In this document: positions 12,701 to 25,177 of the stretch, piece after piece
How the letters are laid out: the number at the start of each line of letters is the position of its first letter
Position numbering within the stretch: the first letter of the stretch is position 1
The notes under the pieces: generated by a model
What the model saw: the letters and a program-made list of their open reading frames with translations, nothing else
Told to the model about the DNA's origin: nothing
Database searches by the model: none
Position numbers and translations under genes: made by a program
Origin: Taenia hydatigena
Lineage: Eukaryota > Platyhelminthes > Cestoda > Cyclophyllidea > Taeniidae
Assembly (NCBI GenBank): GCA_036345935.2
Contig: JADWOT020000002.1
Coordinates: forward strand, 16,795,585 to 16,859,584
Direction of reading: 5' to 3'
Length of the DNA: 64,000 nucleotides

Positions 12701-14364
12701 AGTTCAATTCAAAAAACAAGGATAACTTACCTTCTCGTCCCTTTTTGTACATTCCATTATTTTCCACTTATACGTGGTCCATCATGTACCTTTTCCCACT
12801 AGTGCGTTAACTTAATCTCCATATTCGACCATTGGTGCATCTTCATAGAGACGAATTTTAATATTATGAACAGTGATTATTTGTAATTCATGCAATTCGC
12901 TACCCAGCTAATTAGCCTGGGTTGTCGCCAAATGCTTTGGGTCGGTTCGGTCAATCCGTTCATTTAGAGGATGTTTTGGCAGGTCATGTCGTATCGTGCT
13001 GCTACTCGGTAGGTAAATGAGCCCATCTAGGATGGAATCTGACCCTGCAAAACACGTAAAGCAAACCCTATAGTAGAGTCTAATGAAATGCCTTTTTCAT
13101 AGATTTGAAGGCCGGGATCATTGAAACAAGGAGACCCAGGAGGACGGCAACTTTGCCGGGACTTTTAACGGAACGCTGCAGCAATATTTGCTCAAATATG
13201 GGGAAATAGCAACCATGAGAAGAAGTGAGAGAAGGAATAACTCATCGAGAAATCTATATATAATATTTCTGGAGGTAAAGCTTGTGTCTAAACACATTCC
13301 ATACATTCTTGCGCCTCCGTTCTTACCTTATTTTACTGAAGTAAGCAGAGATTTTCAAAAACCAAAGCCAGAAATGTGAACCAAAGTTGTTCTGGTGCCG
13401 CCTGCACGAATGCTTTTACAAAGTTCAATCCCATTCTTTGACGACAAAAGTGTGTGAGGAATGTGCCCAAAGGGGATAGAGGCTATCATCGACTTGTTTT
13501 CTTGACCACCACCTCAGCTTTAATTTATTTGGAGATAGTACAACTACTAAAAATTTAGGAATCATTAGACTTCCTCAGTGGAAGACAATTCCCAAGTTTG
13601 GGGTGCAGAAACGTCGACTATAATGAACTGTAGACGATTTGTTGCATCGGTATCATTTAACCAAATTTATTTTCTAAGGATGAATGTGAAAGGTACAGAC
13701 GAGGTAGAGGCTGAAGATGAGAACTTGAATGGCTACATCATGGGGATGTTGAAATGATACTACACGTAAATGCCACAGTAATGTTTTACCTTGGTAGGAA
13801 AAATCTACATGGGCTTTTGTTAAACTATGCAGCTTTAACCACTGTTCAGAACACATGATCATGCCAATTTCATCTTGCATTAAAGTAGAGCTTTCTGCGT
13901 GTTAGAATAAGCTGCCAAATGGTACACATTTAAGTGGGTCTGGACAGAGCGTAAGTGATTGGTTTCTGAGGTAGGCAAGTAAAGATCCCAGGTGTACTGG
14001 GCACTAATGAGTAGTATGTTGTGGGGAAAAAGTTTAGTTGACTATTTTTGAAAAGCTTGCGTACTTAGTTGGGAGTAACTAATGTGTGCGAATAACTTCA
14101 CAAAAAAACGCTCTTTTAAGATACATGATGCAAAGTAAAAACCCTTACTTAAATTTCTTTCTTTTGGCCATGTCTATGCGTGCCGAGAAACTTTTTACAA
14201 ATAATTTATTTGTGTATTCTCCGAAAGCTCTTAAGATTCACAAGAAGAGCCATTTTTCCAAGCAAGCAATTTTTTGCGGTATGCTTTTGTTTGCTGGCTG
14301 CAGAAGCGTGTGAAACACTTCCACACGTGAGTGAGCGAATGAAGGAGGGAAATAGAAGGCTGTA
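9761..14364. other. Anonymous intergenic sequence
   Basis: No homology is recognised. Three consecutive plus-strand ORFs at 11749-12012, 12013-12240 and 12245-12496 nearly abut, but they are in different frames, lack splice or codon evidence and contain no known motif. I leave them unannotated. Confidence 0.5.
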
Positions 14365-14425
14365 TGCGTATGCCGGGAGTCGAAACCGGATCGACTGTCT
14401 GGAAGGCAGCTAAGCCACACCACGC
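14365..14425 (-). pseudogene. tRNA-Gly(TCC)-like relic lacking most of the D arm
   Basis: The minus strand begins GCGTGGTG and has an anticodon arm GCTGC-CTTCCAG-ACAGT (anticodon TCC). A T arm CCGGT-TTCGACT-CCCGG follows, and the 3-prime side ends CATACGCA. Order and spacing match eukaryotic tRNA-Gly except that only about 6 nt remain between acceptor and anticodon arms, so the D arm and the A box are gone. G53 of the T stem has become T and the acceptor stem has mismatches. It is probably a dead tRNA gene or part of a tRNA-derived SINE. Confidence 0.6.
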
Positions 14426-14965
14426 AAGCGTGCGACGTCGACGCGCAGGGTGCTCACAGCTCACTTCCCCTTTTACACAACTTCTACCATTGGCAGCTAC
14501 TCTCACTGATTTGACCATTGAAGTTCTTTGTTTTACTTCTGCGTCCTACTCTAGGGCAAGCCTTGCACAACACCTACTTAGCTTGGCCAAAGTCAACATT
14601 TCTTCTTTCATACTCGTACATTCCCGTTACCAAGGGATTAACACCGACCTCCTTAATGGTTATGGAGTGAACTGGTCTTGTCCCAGATACTGCGGTCAAA
14701 GTAAGACAACTATGCACGCACACACACCGTTTCGCTCTACCGAGTAGCAGCTCCAAAGCAGGTGGATTTGAAAGAGACTCCTGTTACAATGCATCCTTTT
14801 GATTGCTTTACTATGAAGACATGCATCTCTCTGCGGCCTATTTAGCTAATAGGAAGAGTCTGATAAGGTACTATTTTTACATTTGATTATTATCAACTCC
14901 GTACTATAGACAACTTCAAGACGGACTTTTCTGCTGGTGCACGCTTCGTGCCGCTTCAGTTGTTA

Positions 14966-15211
14966 ATGGTGATGAAGACGATTCTTGCCTTCCTCTTCTT
15001 TTCTTCTACCATCCCTGCTATGAGAAGGATATGCGTTAATGGAGCCGAAGTATTTACGACGAGGGTGCCTCGGACTCACGAGATCGACCACGGTCATCCG
15101 TCTCTCGCCTACAAAGTACATCTAAAGAACACAGGTAGTACAGGCGAAGCCGCAGAACACGGAGCTAAGGCAGGTGCCGAAAATGGGCATCATGCTTGCA
15201 TCTCCTATTGA
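14966..15211 (+). CDS. Possible small secreted peptide, unknown family
   Basis: An 81-codon ORF from the first ATG of the frame (a second in-frame ATG follows two codons later). Residues 1-18 form a plausible signal peptide: Met-Val-Met-Lys, a hydrophobic core Ile-Leu-Ala-Phe-Leu-Phe-Phe, then Ser-Ser-Thr-Ile-Pro-Ala. The mature part is small and polar, with several His and a Gly/Ala/Glu/His-rich C-terminal third. A weak TATA-like ACTATAGA lies near 14903, about 60 nt upstream. The nearest AATAAA is far downstream (15496). A GTAG site inside the frame could be a donor. I do not recognise a family. Length alone is within chance, so support rests on the signal-peptide-like start. Confidence 0.35.
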   Translation: MVMKTILAFLFFSSTIPAMRRICVNGAEVFTTRVPRTHEIDHGHPSLAYKVHLKNTGSTGEAAEHGAKAGAENGHHACISY

Positions 15212-18039
15212 TAGGTCTTGCACATTCTATTCTCATTGGTTGATGCCAAATGCCTGTCACATTAGCTTTAACATTCAATATTAGCATTAGGTAGCCACAC
15301 TGTAAGACCACGCTTACTTGCCGCTGTCATCGATGTAGTGCCACAGTCCTACCTGAAGTCAGAAGAAGCCTCATTGGTGGGACAGAGAGTGTAACACCGA
15401 CGCACAGGCGCGGTATAATTGAGAGACGGCTGTAAGGATCTAGAAACCATGCCATCGAGCGAAAGTGCATTTAACGAGAAACAACAAGTCCGCATAATAA
15501 AACGCCAGATTAAACAAACTATCAAGTGGTTACATAGGGTATCGGTAAAATTTTGTTTTCAGGGTGCGTGACTTACACTCATAGTGCCTCCAACTCCAGC
15601 GTGTCTCAAACGTTGTTTTTCCTATAAGACCTCAAAGCCAATGGCAAATTTGGGGAATTCGAAGGCGTAGAGGGGCGGGACATGGTAGTCAAACAATGGT
15701 CCTTGCAGTCATGTGATCAACTCAAGCCCGTGAGACGGAAAGCGTTTTCTTATCAAACATTCCCAGAAACGAAATGTGCAAAACCATTGTCATGAACATT
15801 GAATGTCGCGAGGGAGAAATGAAAGTTGACGCACGCTCTAGATGCACAGCTAACCACACAGCACCATCGCTAAAGCAGCTGCTACTCACGGTTGCATTCC
15901 TCCTCCATTTTGTACAATGAATTGCTAGTTTGGATTCAAAGTCTATGATGGAGGATTGAAGTTAAATGCGAGTCAATGCGAGTCTGGTGAATGAGTAGAA
16001 GAGATTGAATCGGTAGGTGCTTAAGTATATGAAGGAGTAGGTGGAGGACTTTGGAATCCTAGAATTGATGCTGATAAAAGTGCAGGTTGGTGCCCATTCA
16101 AGGAATGCGAAGATAACTGGCCTCATTGTACGACTGTGTGCTATTGCCTATTGTGCGGATTTGTCTTTTAAAGCACCACTCACTCGAATTCCGGTGTCGT
16201 TTATTTGGGGAGGCGGGGCTATAATGCTTATGTTCTTTAAATGTGCTTTGTAGGCGCTTAACTTGGAAGTGTGCGAATAAGTTTAGGCGATTCCTTCAAA
16301 AAGCGACGGTCATCAATCAGTAACCCAAACATGCCTATTAAACCCTCTCGATTTCGACTTCAAAATTGTAAGTTGAATAAGATTAATAGTAATTGCGGGT
16401 GAAGCGTAATCCCAATGGTCGACATTTGTGGATGTCTTGGCTGAAACTCATCAAATTCATACCCAGCTATGCTTTCAATTTGGTTACAGCTTATTGTTTC
16501 CTTGAATCCCTTCTAGGTCAAATTCTAGCTTGAATCAGTCAAGCCGCTTCCGTATCGCTTGCATTATCCAGGATGGCCTTTTGTTTCCCACATGTGGCAG
16601 ACAAAAAGACTGCACATTGTTAAAAAATGCCTCACATATGTGTTTTGAAACAATCTAAATTAAGTTTACCGTTTATTAATGCGGTGAATATACATTCTGT
16701 AGAACTATTATGACAACGGAGCAAATACTAAAACAGGAATTTTGCATTTCAGCATAGCTTAGGAGCATTGTTCGCCCAAAACAATTCTCTTACTGTTGTT
16801 CCAGACTTCTCATACCCTCTGCTATAAGCAGACAATGGTGACGAAAAGCACACAAAGATCTTTTAGCTTTTTGACAGAACAAGTCGTCTGTAAGTCCCTC
16901 CTACGAAGAGTCTTTGGGTGGATAACTGTCCGGCTCACATATGAAGTTGGACAAATCATCATAGTTGATCTGTCACGTGACGCGAATATCATCTGCTCTT
17001 ACCATCTAGTCAAGTATGCAATGAATCGAGAAAAGGTAGCAGGCTGCTTACGGCTCTGCGTCACAAAGTCCTCAACTAGCGATTAACTTAAAATACCCAT
17101 ATTGTAGCCCACTGCATTATTCTCTAACATCATGTCAGCCCTTCATTTTTGGTTCCACCTACTCGCAAACAACTGTCAGTCATTCTTAAAGGCATACGAC
17201 AAGCTGAAAGGAGTTCCATGCAGACTCCTGACTTCCATGTAGCTAAATTAATGGTAAACCTAAATGCGTTTCTACACTTGATCACATGATTGAGATTGCT
17301 TCAGCGCTTTTAAGATTGCTTACAGTGGAGGATAAGGATGGCAGCAGGAGCGTCAGCATCGGCACCGATATTTGCAGAATGAATTCTACTAACTCTTCGA
17401 AGCTGGCATGAATAGGCCGTCTGTAGTGCTGGTTTAGGCGCAACGCAAAAGTCGTCCATAAATATCCGCCACGACAGTGCAAATGATGCAGCTCTTTCTC
17501 CACCCTAGGTCCATTCATGAGGCATTTTCGTCAAGGATTTTGCCGGGTCCGAAAGCTCCCTGCGTAACTTAAAAGAAAAGCTGGTAAAATAGACCCCTAA
17601 GTACGAGAGCGTGTCGAGACGTCCAAAAAAATTAAAGCAAATGGTGCGTTCTGCACGATGTAAGTATCAACCAACTTCAAATCGAGCACACCATGGTTTA
17701 TGTTAGTTACTGACGTTAGTGAACCAACCTTAGGAAACACGCCATTGCCTTACCAAGAGCCACAGTCTAAAAAATGCTGGCGGATAGCGTAGCACAGCAT
17801 GATCTCTATGCAACCTTGACAGTGGTTAGAAGCGTATCAAACTGCCTGATGACGAAAGTGTCCGCAGTGGGGACGGACCATTAGGCGTTGGCTAAATGAT
17901 GACTACGATGTCGGAGGTAGACTAGCCGATCGTACCTATAGATGATGATCTGAAGCAACACGAATTTGCAGTTTTATTTAGGAAATGGAACGCAAACATT
18001 AATGCACTTACTCTGCCTCGCAAACGCTGAAGTAGGACT
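15212..18039. other. Anonymous intergenic sequence
   Basis: Contains only scattered short ORFs and AT-rich patches. None shows a domain, splice structure or conserved copy elsewhere in the window. Confidence 0.5.
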
Positions 18040-18271
18040 TGTGATGCCATAGTTATAATACCAAAGCAAAACGTTTCAATTACCGTAACTAATTGAAGTG
18101 TTAAGTACGAGCTCCAAAGGCACAAGTCCTTCCTTCAACTTCGATGCGTTAAATAGTTTTAACGCTCCGACAACCAGTAGGCTCGACGGTCCATAGTTCC
18201 AAAAATGAGTCCAGTTATCTCTTTGCGCATCGTTAATCGCTACATGTAACGTGACGAATGTTAATGCAAAG

Positions 18272-18346
18272 CATGAGCACCTTACTCGAACAATCCTGCC
18301 CATTAATTAAAAGCTTGATCTTGTTCCCAATTTTACAAGGCTCACG
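18272..18346 (+). pseudogene. M1-family aminopeptidase N-terminal exon remnant, with in-frame stop
   Basis: The plus-strand frame reads Lys-His-Glu-His-Leu-Thr-Arg-Thr-Ile-Leu-Pro-Ile-Asn, then TAA, then Lys-Leu-Asp-Leu-Val-Pro-Asn-Phe-Thr-Arg-Leu-Thr. It mirrors the minus-strand copy at 18419-18514. The stop falls where the family has the Tyr of its LPR.vvP..Y.L.L.P segment, so this arm cannot encode a working protein. Confidence 0.6.
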
Positions 18347-18418
18347 GAACTGTGCTTAAAGCATTAATTGGCGTGGATTTTGTGTGCTAAAATGAAAGTT
18401 CGACAAAAATGAAGCAGA

Positions 18419-18514
18419 AATCAGCTCCACATAAGCACGAACAGTGAGCGTGAGACTCGTGAAATTGGGAATAAGATCAAGCTTGTAAGTAATGGGCACG
18501 ATTGTTCGAGGAAG
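18419..18514 (-). pseudogene. M1-family aminopeptidase N-terminal exon remnant
   Basis: The frame reads Leu-Pro-Arg-Thr-Ile-Val-Pro-Ile-Thr-Tyr-Lys-Leu-Asp-Leu, then Ile-Pro-Asn-Phe-Thr-Ser-Leu-Thr-Leu-Thr-Val. This matches the conserved start of the M1 zinc-aminopeptidase N-terminal domain (LPxxvvPxxYxLxLxPdLxxxxFxG pattern, as in aminopeptidase N and puromycin-sensitive aminopeptidase). The frame is open here, but no GAMEN or HEXXH exons are visible nearby. An inverted damaged twin lies 75 nt away. An orphan exon relic is the simplest reading. A single exon of a larger gene with very long introns cannot be excluded. Confidence 0.6.
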
Positions 18515-18710
18515 GTGCCCATGCTTTGCACTGGACCTATTTTCGAAAGTATGGACGGCGGAGCCCACCGGTTGTTGGAGCATTAAAGCAATTTAAGCAT
18601 TAAAGTTGAAGGAAGGACTTGTGCCTTGGGAGCTTGTATTAGGCAAGCGTGTACTTAACACCATTAATTATGGTAATTGACACATTTCGCTTTGGCATCA
18701 CAAATGAGCT

Positions 18711-19839
18711 TTTACAAATCATACTGCAAGTTCTCTATATTTACCTTTTGTCTTGGTTTTAAACCATTTAGGCGAGCACACTGACTGTGAACGGGCACCT
18801 ACATTGGCAGCACTTGGGGCATAAACAGAATCTGGAGGTATGCGTGACTGAAACACTCTTGCGCCTTGTACAGTCCTGATGATCTATCTCGGGATTCGTG
18901 TTCACCGAATGGATCCTCGGTTCCTCGCGTACTGCTTCTAATGTTGTCTTCGGTGGCGGTCCTTCTTCTTTCGTTCAAGTCCAAATCCGTCTTCGCTGCT
19001 AATATGCAGACGTGGCCTTGTACGGACGCATCTAGACTGATGGTAGAGCTGAGTTGCCTTCATGTAGGGCGCTACATTGATTGAGGAATCGTCGAAAACA
19101 TGTGCTCGCTTATAGACACAGAGGTGATGAAGGCGGCTCTGGTTATATCTGTCTCCTCTAGTTTATTTGGACTGTTGATCAGACTGGTTGCTCTTCTGTC
19201 CGATTAAAATCCTTTGATCCACATTTTGAGGTTATTTTTTGACGGGTGGGTGACCACATGGAACCGCCAGAAATAATTCCCTTATCTCATTCTTCCGTGT
19301 AGTTGTTACTCTGCAAAGAAATTGCTGCATTTTTTTAGCATTTAAACGTATTTTATTGTTTGTCGCATTAAGCCGCGCAAAGTGGTTACACAAACGGAAA
19401 GCGTTATTTGCAGAAGCGCATGGAATTTTGTGCAAGCATGTTTTCAACTGCGCCTTTATTAACAAAACAGCCGACATAAGAATTGAAGCAACAAAGTGGT
19501 AGTTAGACTTAGGTAGCTAAAGTGAAACTGGCTAGATTTGGCCTTAACCAACTAGTTCGAAACTGATTCAATGTGCAACATATGGGGAAAAGAAACGTTG
19601 CCATGCGAATTCCAAAAAGTTCGACAAACAAGGGTTGCAGCACATACGGTATTTCAATCCTCTTTAATTTCATCAGGGAGTAAGCATGAATTTGTACTGC
19701 TTTACCAGCATGAGGATCGTCTGAGCCCCGCAGGTTTCTAAACTACTGCACGAGATGATGAAATATTGCGTGAATGCATTGAAGGCATAGGCATCACGAT
19801 GTTTGAAGGGCCAGTGATGGTATGGTGGATGTTGTTGTT
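18711..19839. other. Anonymous intergenic sequence
   Basis: No supportable gene or repeat. The longest ORFs (up to about 80 codons) show no motif. Confidence 0.5.
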
Positions 19840-20485
19840 AAGATAAGCTAGTCCTTTTGCCTTAATGACGTGGGGAAAGTGAAAGCAGGACATTCACTGA
19901 ACTCTGCGGTTGCATGTGTTGCATCTCATTAACGACTTGAGAAATCGCGTTGCCTTGCATCGTAACATTCCTTACTTAATCATCTGTTGTAATATCTCTG
20001 CTTTCCATTCCAGCACTTGTCGATTAGCATTGGTGGTAGAATCGATGCACTCCTTTCTCTTCCTCTCCATGCGATTTAAGTGACCACATTGCTGTTTCAT
20101 TCAAGCAGACGATAATTCACCCTCACAAGACCAACTTTATAAAGCAGCACAACTCGAGGAGTTGGAACATAATTGCGCAGGAAGCGATTTTGTCCGATGG
20201 TAGAAGGGAGAGTAGCGGGATCGGCATTCAACCATTGCCGTTAAAAATGACAGGAATCCGAGGCCATCAAAACTGCTTATATGACAGGAAAGTGCTTTGC
20301 TCTTTGTAAGTCTCACCAATGCAATCGAATGACTAGCAGCCCTGCATATGACGAATCTTCTGCTCAAGTTATCGCCAATTCTATGGGTGTTTGGAAAGGA
20401 TGGAGTCTATTCGTCTCACACACAGTGGATTGGTGCTTGCTAAGAAGTGATGTCAAATCCAAACTCTGTTCAAAAGCTTAACGTT
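19840..20485. repeat. Right arm of the distant inverted repeat
   Basis: Reverse complement of about 9100-9760. In this arm, a plus-strand frame at about 20247-20306 (Met-Thr-Gly-Ile-Arg-Gly-His-Gln-Asn-Cys-Leu-Tyr-Asp-Arg-Lys) ends at a good GTAAGT donor. In the left arm the peptide is similar but the donor is lost. This suggests a duplicated exon. The protein is unknown. Confidence 0.8.
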
Positions 20486-23400
20486 ATGAAATAAAAATCG
20501 AGGGGAATTTTGCAGTTTGGGTGTTAATTGAATCAAGGAATTAGCCTGTTCATTAGAAGCTCTTTTGCTGCTACCCAACTCTGTTGCTTACCTGAGTTAG
20601 TGGCATTAACCACATATCAACTTAATCAAGTCGATCGACAGCATTGGAAATGAGGTTTGTATTCACTTCTGAAAGTTAAAGCACGATGGTCTTAGGAAAT
20701 GGTTAGTTACCATTGACAAAATGCATCATTTATGACGGCACTGCACGGAATTCATTGAGCATGGGCACAAATAATTTATTCAAATCGACGCAATAAATTT
20801 GAATGACGTGAAAAATTTCCCAGATTATAGCTCATGAATTAATAAGCTTGGTAGCTGCAACTTTTAAGTCCCATCGTGTGGTGAAATTGTTGTGGAAGTA
20901 TTAATCACGCCAACTCCAATGAACTGGCCAAAAAATGTCGTCAGCGCTCTAAACCTCCCATGTATTCATTAAACTACTGAAGGCAAGAGAATGAGTGTAT
21001 TGGTGCCCTCGACGTCACAAGTGAGGGGTAAGTGGCATGAGAATAGAAAAAGAATGGGCGGGATATACACCAAGCACTGAAGCAGAAAGTAGGGGAAGGA
21101 CGATTCAAGGACCAGAGGTGGATAGATTCTGCGAAACTCAAGTAACTTGCCGCATACTTGCCTTTAAATTTAGCCGATCCATTGTTATAAGGAGATAAAA
21201 ATCACAAAGGAAGAGAGTGCGACAATGTTTTGAGCCTTAGTACAATCAATTTCATTGAATGAGAATAAAAACAGAGTAAAGATGAAGCAATTCTTGTACT
21301 CTCTATAACAGAAACAAATGGCATGTTAGATATTAGAGGAATTTTTTCCTTTAGAATTAAAAGGAGGATCGGTCTAGCAACTATTGTCTGTTTAATAGTC
21401 GCCAGATGGGTCGGTTGTCGTGCTAATGAACTGCCCTCCACCAAGTGGCCGTAAAGCAAACCAGAACCACCTTCCACTGTCAAGATAACAATCCGCATTC
21501 AATCCCACTTCACTAGCGACTAATTAGCTCACTTAATTAGCCTAGCGATGGATTAGTTACCTCAGGCTGGGCAGCATTTCTTTAAGAGAGGGTTTCGCGT
21601 CCACCGTAAAGAGTTGAACTAACCAATCACGCTGCTCAGCCAACCAAAACCCACTTAAATCATTCATAGCCTATTATCCTTCCACTTTTCCTGCATCTTC
21701 TGATATTTACTAATTACAACCGTAATAAGCAAATCAAGTGGGCGTTGCAATGGCACTATGAGAAGCAAACATTGCTTCGTCGTCATTAGCATCCACACCA
21801 CTCACGTCCATCATTGCCACTAGCAGGAACGAAGAGAATCCCATTGGCTGGCATATCATTTACGTTGTCCACAAAGGGCTGTTCCATGAGATCGAGCTCG
21901 TCGTTTGAGTGAGATATAACGTGAGCACACTTGACGTCGTCAAACTACAGTTATCAAGGGACCACAAAATCGTTGTGAGTTAAACATTCGGTAAAGACAT
22001 GGACAATGTGCACTTCGGATCGAGAGGCAATGCCATGATCTGCACAGCTGCTACCCAAACTGCGATGCTTACCTCCAGACCTTTGAACGAGGCGAATTCA
22101 AACTAAGACATACCAATGAGACCATCGTCCTTTTTACACATTTTGCATAACCGTCATTGTTTCGCTTGATAGATGAGTTAATATTTACTGCTATATGAAG
22201 TTGGGAGCGCTCCAAAAATACGGCTGGATGACATGAATGAGCTAGTGAGGTTGTGTTAAACATCAGGACCACGCTAAAGAGCCGAGAAGGTCCTCGTGAT
22301 GACTAATTCATTAGGTTAGCCATTTTGACGAATTCATTGCACAAAGATTAGCCCACACATACGTGATTTGGCGTCAAAATTTACCCGCCTTTCAAATACA
22401 GTCTAACTAGTAGGATTGATGTAACAGGTTGCGCTTATTCATAAACTTTATAATTCTTATATGCCCTTTGTTTTGGCAGTTTCACTTCCAACGCCAATCT
22501 ACTCATTATTTTTGCTTACAGTTTTGCTACTCATCTCAGATTCTTTTGCTAACTGTAAACGAATCGCACAGAGGATTGATTGACGGAGGCAATGAAAGCA
22601 CGGTCGAAGTATGGCTCGAGGTATTATAACGGTCAGCAGGATTTTTTTTCTGTGTTTGATGAATCGATTTTCCAAGACCGCGGCATTAGACTTTGGCCAA
22701 GTCCTTTAATTTCTCCCATGCTCACAAAACGTGTCCTTCCTAACATTATGCTGTAAAATGTGTAAGCCAACTTCCAAAAATCGGAGAGGTAGAAAAAGAG
22801 AAATACCAACTGATAATAAATAATTCAAAACCTTTTGCCTTTCTGCTGCTACAGTTAGCCCGAAAACCGCCTTACGGGTGTGCATTTGAAGATGGGCGAT
22901 GCGTAGCGGGCTGCCCTAAAAGTTGGAAAAAGATCACCCTCGAATGGGAACGTCGCTTTCACGAAGCCATTAGTACTACGTCACTCGCCAAACCTTGCTC
23001 AAAACCTTTTGTCGACGCCACAATCATCACAAAAATTCATGTGTGCCTACCACATAAAATGGTTCCTCACTCAGATATCAATGCTTACTTCCGCAGATAT
23101 TAGCTAAAGGGTTGAGGAATGGTAAGGCAATGGATGTTCACTATCATCAACTAAGATACCAAAAGAAGCTACAGAAAATGAACAGTAAGATCCAGAACTA
23201 CTACCTTTTTTCACGTTCTCAGATCGATGCAGAGGAAGTGCGTAAGGAATTTGAGCTTTGATGGTGACATTTAGTATTGCTGTAAAGCCACTCCTCACAT
23301 AACCTCTTAATGGCTTTGGCGTATTCACGGGCTTTTGGAACCAATATTCGTTTCTTTGTTCGGCAATGACCTTGCCGACTCCCTGCAAGAGTTGATTCTA

Positions 23401-25080
23401 GCCTTCTCGGTTTACATCCGCTGTCAACACACTGGTGCTGTATGTAATGCCTGTCGGCAACGGCGCGTGAGTTAGTGTCGCTATTATAACAATCCTTTTG
23501 CGAGACGGGCTGCTGGCAGCAGTGGATGCAATATTATACCGTGCTCTTCCTCTTCCAATCACCCTTATCCATCGTAGTATGTGCGCCAGTGGTCAGCTGT
23601 TTGTTTCTGTGGTCTGCTGTCTGCTGACACCTACGACAATGTAGGCTGAAAACAGTGGGCCCCTACTGGCCCACTAATAGTAGGGATGTCGAAAGCTCCC
23701 TCAACTGCTTCAAGACACCACCGGATAAGCTTTCGTTGCCCATGTTGTTGCTCTTCCATATTTTAGACTTTTGACATCGCCAGCGCCTCCATCTCCAATC
23801 GATGTCTCGTCAGAGGAAAGGAACCTTAAAATAGCGCCCCATTTTAAAGCATTTGGTCTGTCCACAAGTTAATCTACGCTACAAAAAAGCAAAAAGTGGC
23901 ATTACATAAAATAAAAGACAAAAAAATGTGCAGTGACACTTTGCGGATCCTAAGAATCTTATGCGGGGATTTAAAGACTCCTAATTCTAGTTCTGTCTAA
24001 GAAGGAGCAAAATTTTTGTCCTGTTAGATGGTCGCTTATGCTTAGAGGTTACTATAATTTTACCAACAAATTGTTCCTTAAAGTGAACAATAATGCGACT
24101 TTGGGCAGTTATCAAACTGCGCATACACCGGTCGAAATTCCTCCTGGAATTGTAGATACCTACAGCAGAGGGAACGATATTCCATACCCAAAGATCTGTT
24201 CTTATTTCTCAATTGCCATCACATCAGCAAAATCCTTACAGAATTAATGGAGACTATTAATGCCTACCAAGAAGTTTATTGATGAAGGGAATGGTGACAG
24301 TTGACTGAGCTTAAAAATTTATTGCAGTTTATAAAAGCCATTTCATGATAAAAGAGACGATGTTTATGCAGATGCATTAGAGTCTAATCCAAACTAATTA
24401 ATACACATGCTTTGTTTCATCTGCGTATATACCTGCATGCGACCTTCAGCGCTGTTAAATTTTATCCGCGTATTTATGTCAAGCGGTTCTTCCCTGGTCT
24501 TTCACAATCTTTGAAGGTATTGCCAACGACCTTCTACGCAGATAGACCGTTAAGGCGATTCGGTGAAACATCGAAGTTGCTGTCTTTTGGCACCAGCTAA
24601 ATCATACCGCAAGCCATGCCAACGTAATGGGCGTGCCCCTGATAATGTGAAGGACAGAGTTAAGCTAATATAATATTGGAATGGACTGCGGAATCATACG
24701 CAGCTGTTGAATTATTTTAAATGATTACAAATTTAGTATTTTACTCATTGACAATTTTTTTAAGGGGAATGTCGGTAGGAAGGGTGTTTGGCACTAAAGT
24801 TGCAGTCATCGCAGATTAACGGGGTGTTGAAGGCAGTTTGTTCAGCAAAGCTATCATAGCTCGCTCCGCATCGAGATAAGGCGGACAATTTATTTTAAAT
24901 AAACTGCTGCTAACACTGATCTTGTTGCCGGCATGTGCGCTGTCAAAAACAATTCTATCTCCTTGAGTTACGAGCACGTGGGTGATCGACCGCTCTAGGT
25001 AGATCTTAAAGTCCCGTTTACGAGAGTGGTGGCGAGGAGTGGGAAGCACGAACACAAAAGCAAAAGTACAGTTAGCACGA
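20486..25080. other. Anonymous intergenic sequence
   Basis: Holds no gene I can support. A stop-free plus-strand stretch with a nice AG acceptor at 22854 runs to a stop at 23101 and contains a short Cys motif, but that length is expected by chance. ORFs at 24038-24247 and 24412-24600 have no convincing homology. Confidence 0.5.
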
Positions 25081-25123
25081 ACGTCACGTGCAACAATTGG
25101 AACCAACGAGGAGAGTATATAAG
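25081..25123 (+). promoter_or_regulatory. Core promoter of the Trp-rich small gene
   Basis: A tight cluster of elements in the expected order: a CRE-like ACGTCA overlapping an E-box CACGTG (25081-25090), an inverted CCAAT (ATTGG, 25096-25100), and a strong TATA box TATATAAG (25116-25123). The ATG is 55 nt after the TATA box, leaving a 5-prime UTR of about 30 nt. A TGCACAC word, matching the metal-response core TGCRCNC, lies at about 25135, but one copy is weak evidence. Confidence 0.6.
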
Positions 25124-25177
25124 CAAACACCGTGCTGCACACAAGTCATATCAAACGAAGCAGAGACAGCCGAAGAA

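Larger units (their letters stand above)
18040..18710. repeat. Local inverted repeat carrying aminopeptidase exon remnants
   Basis: The arm at about 18040-18346 is complementary to about 18710-18450, with a central spacer of about 100 nt. Shared words include GGCACAAGTCCTTCCTTCAA (18119 plus, 18622 minus) and the segment from GCAAAGCATG to CCCAATTTTAC. The arms diverge by roughly 20 percent, with indels. It could fold into a long imperfect hairpin. Confidence 0.85.

Noticed and set aside
22855..23103. Stop-free stretch after a good TACAG acceptor, containing a short Cys motif
   Set aside because: About 82 codons after the AG (118 from stop to stop) is expected several times by chance in 64 kb. 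There is no partner exon or homology.
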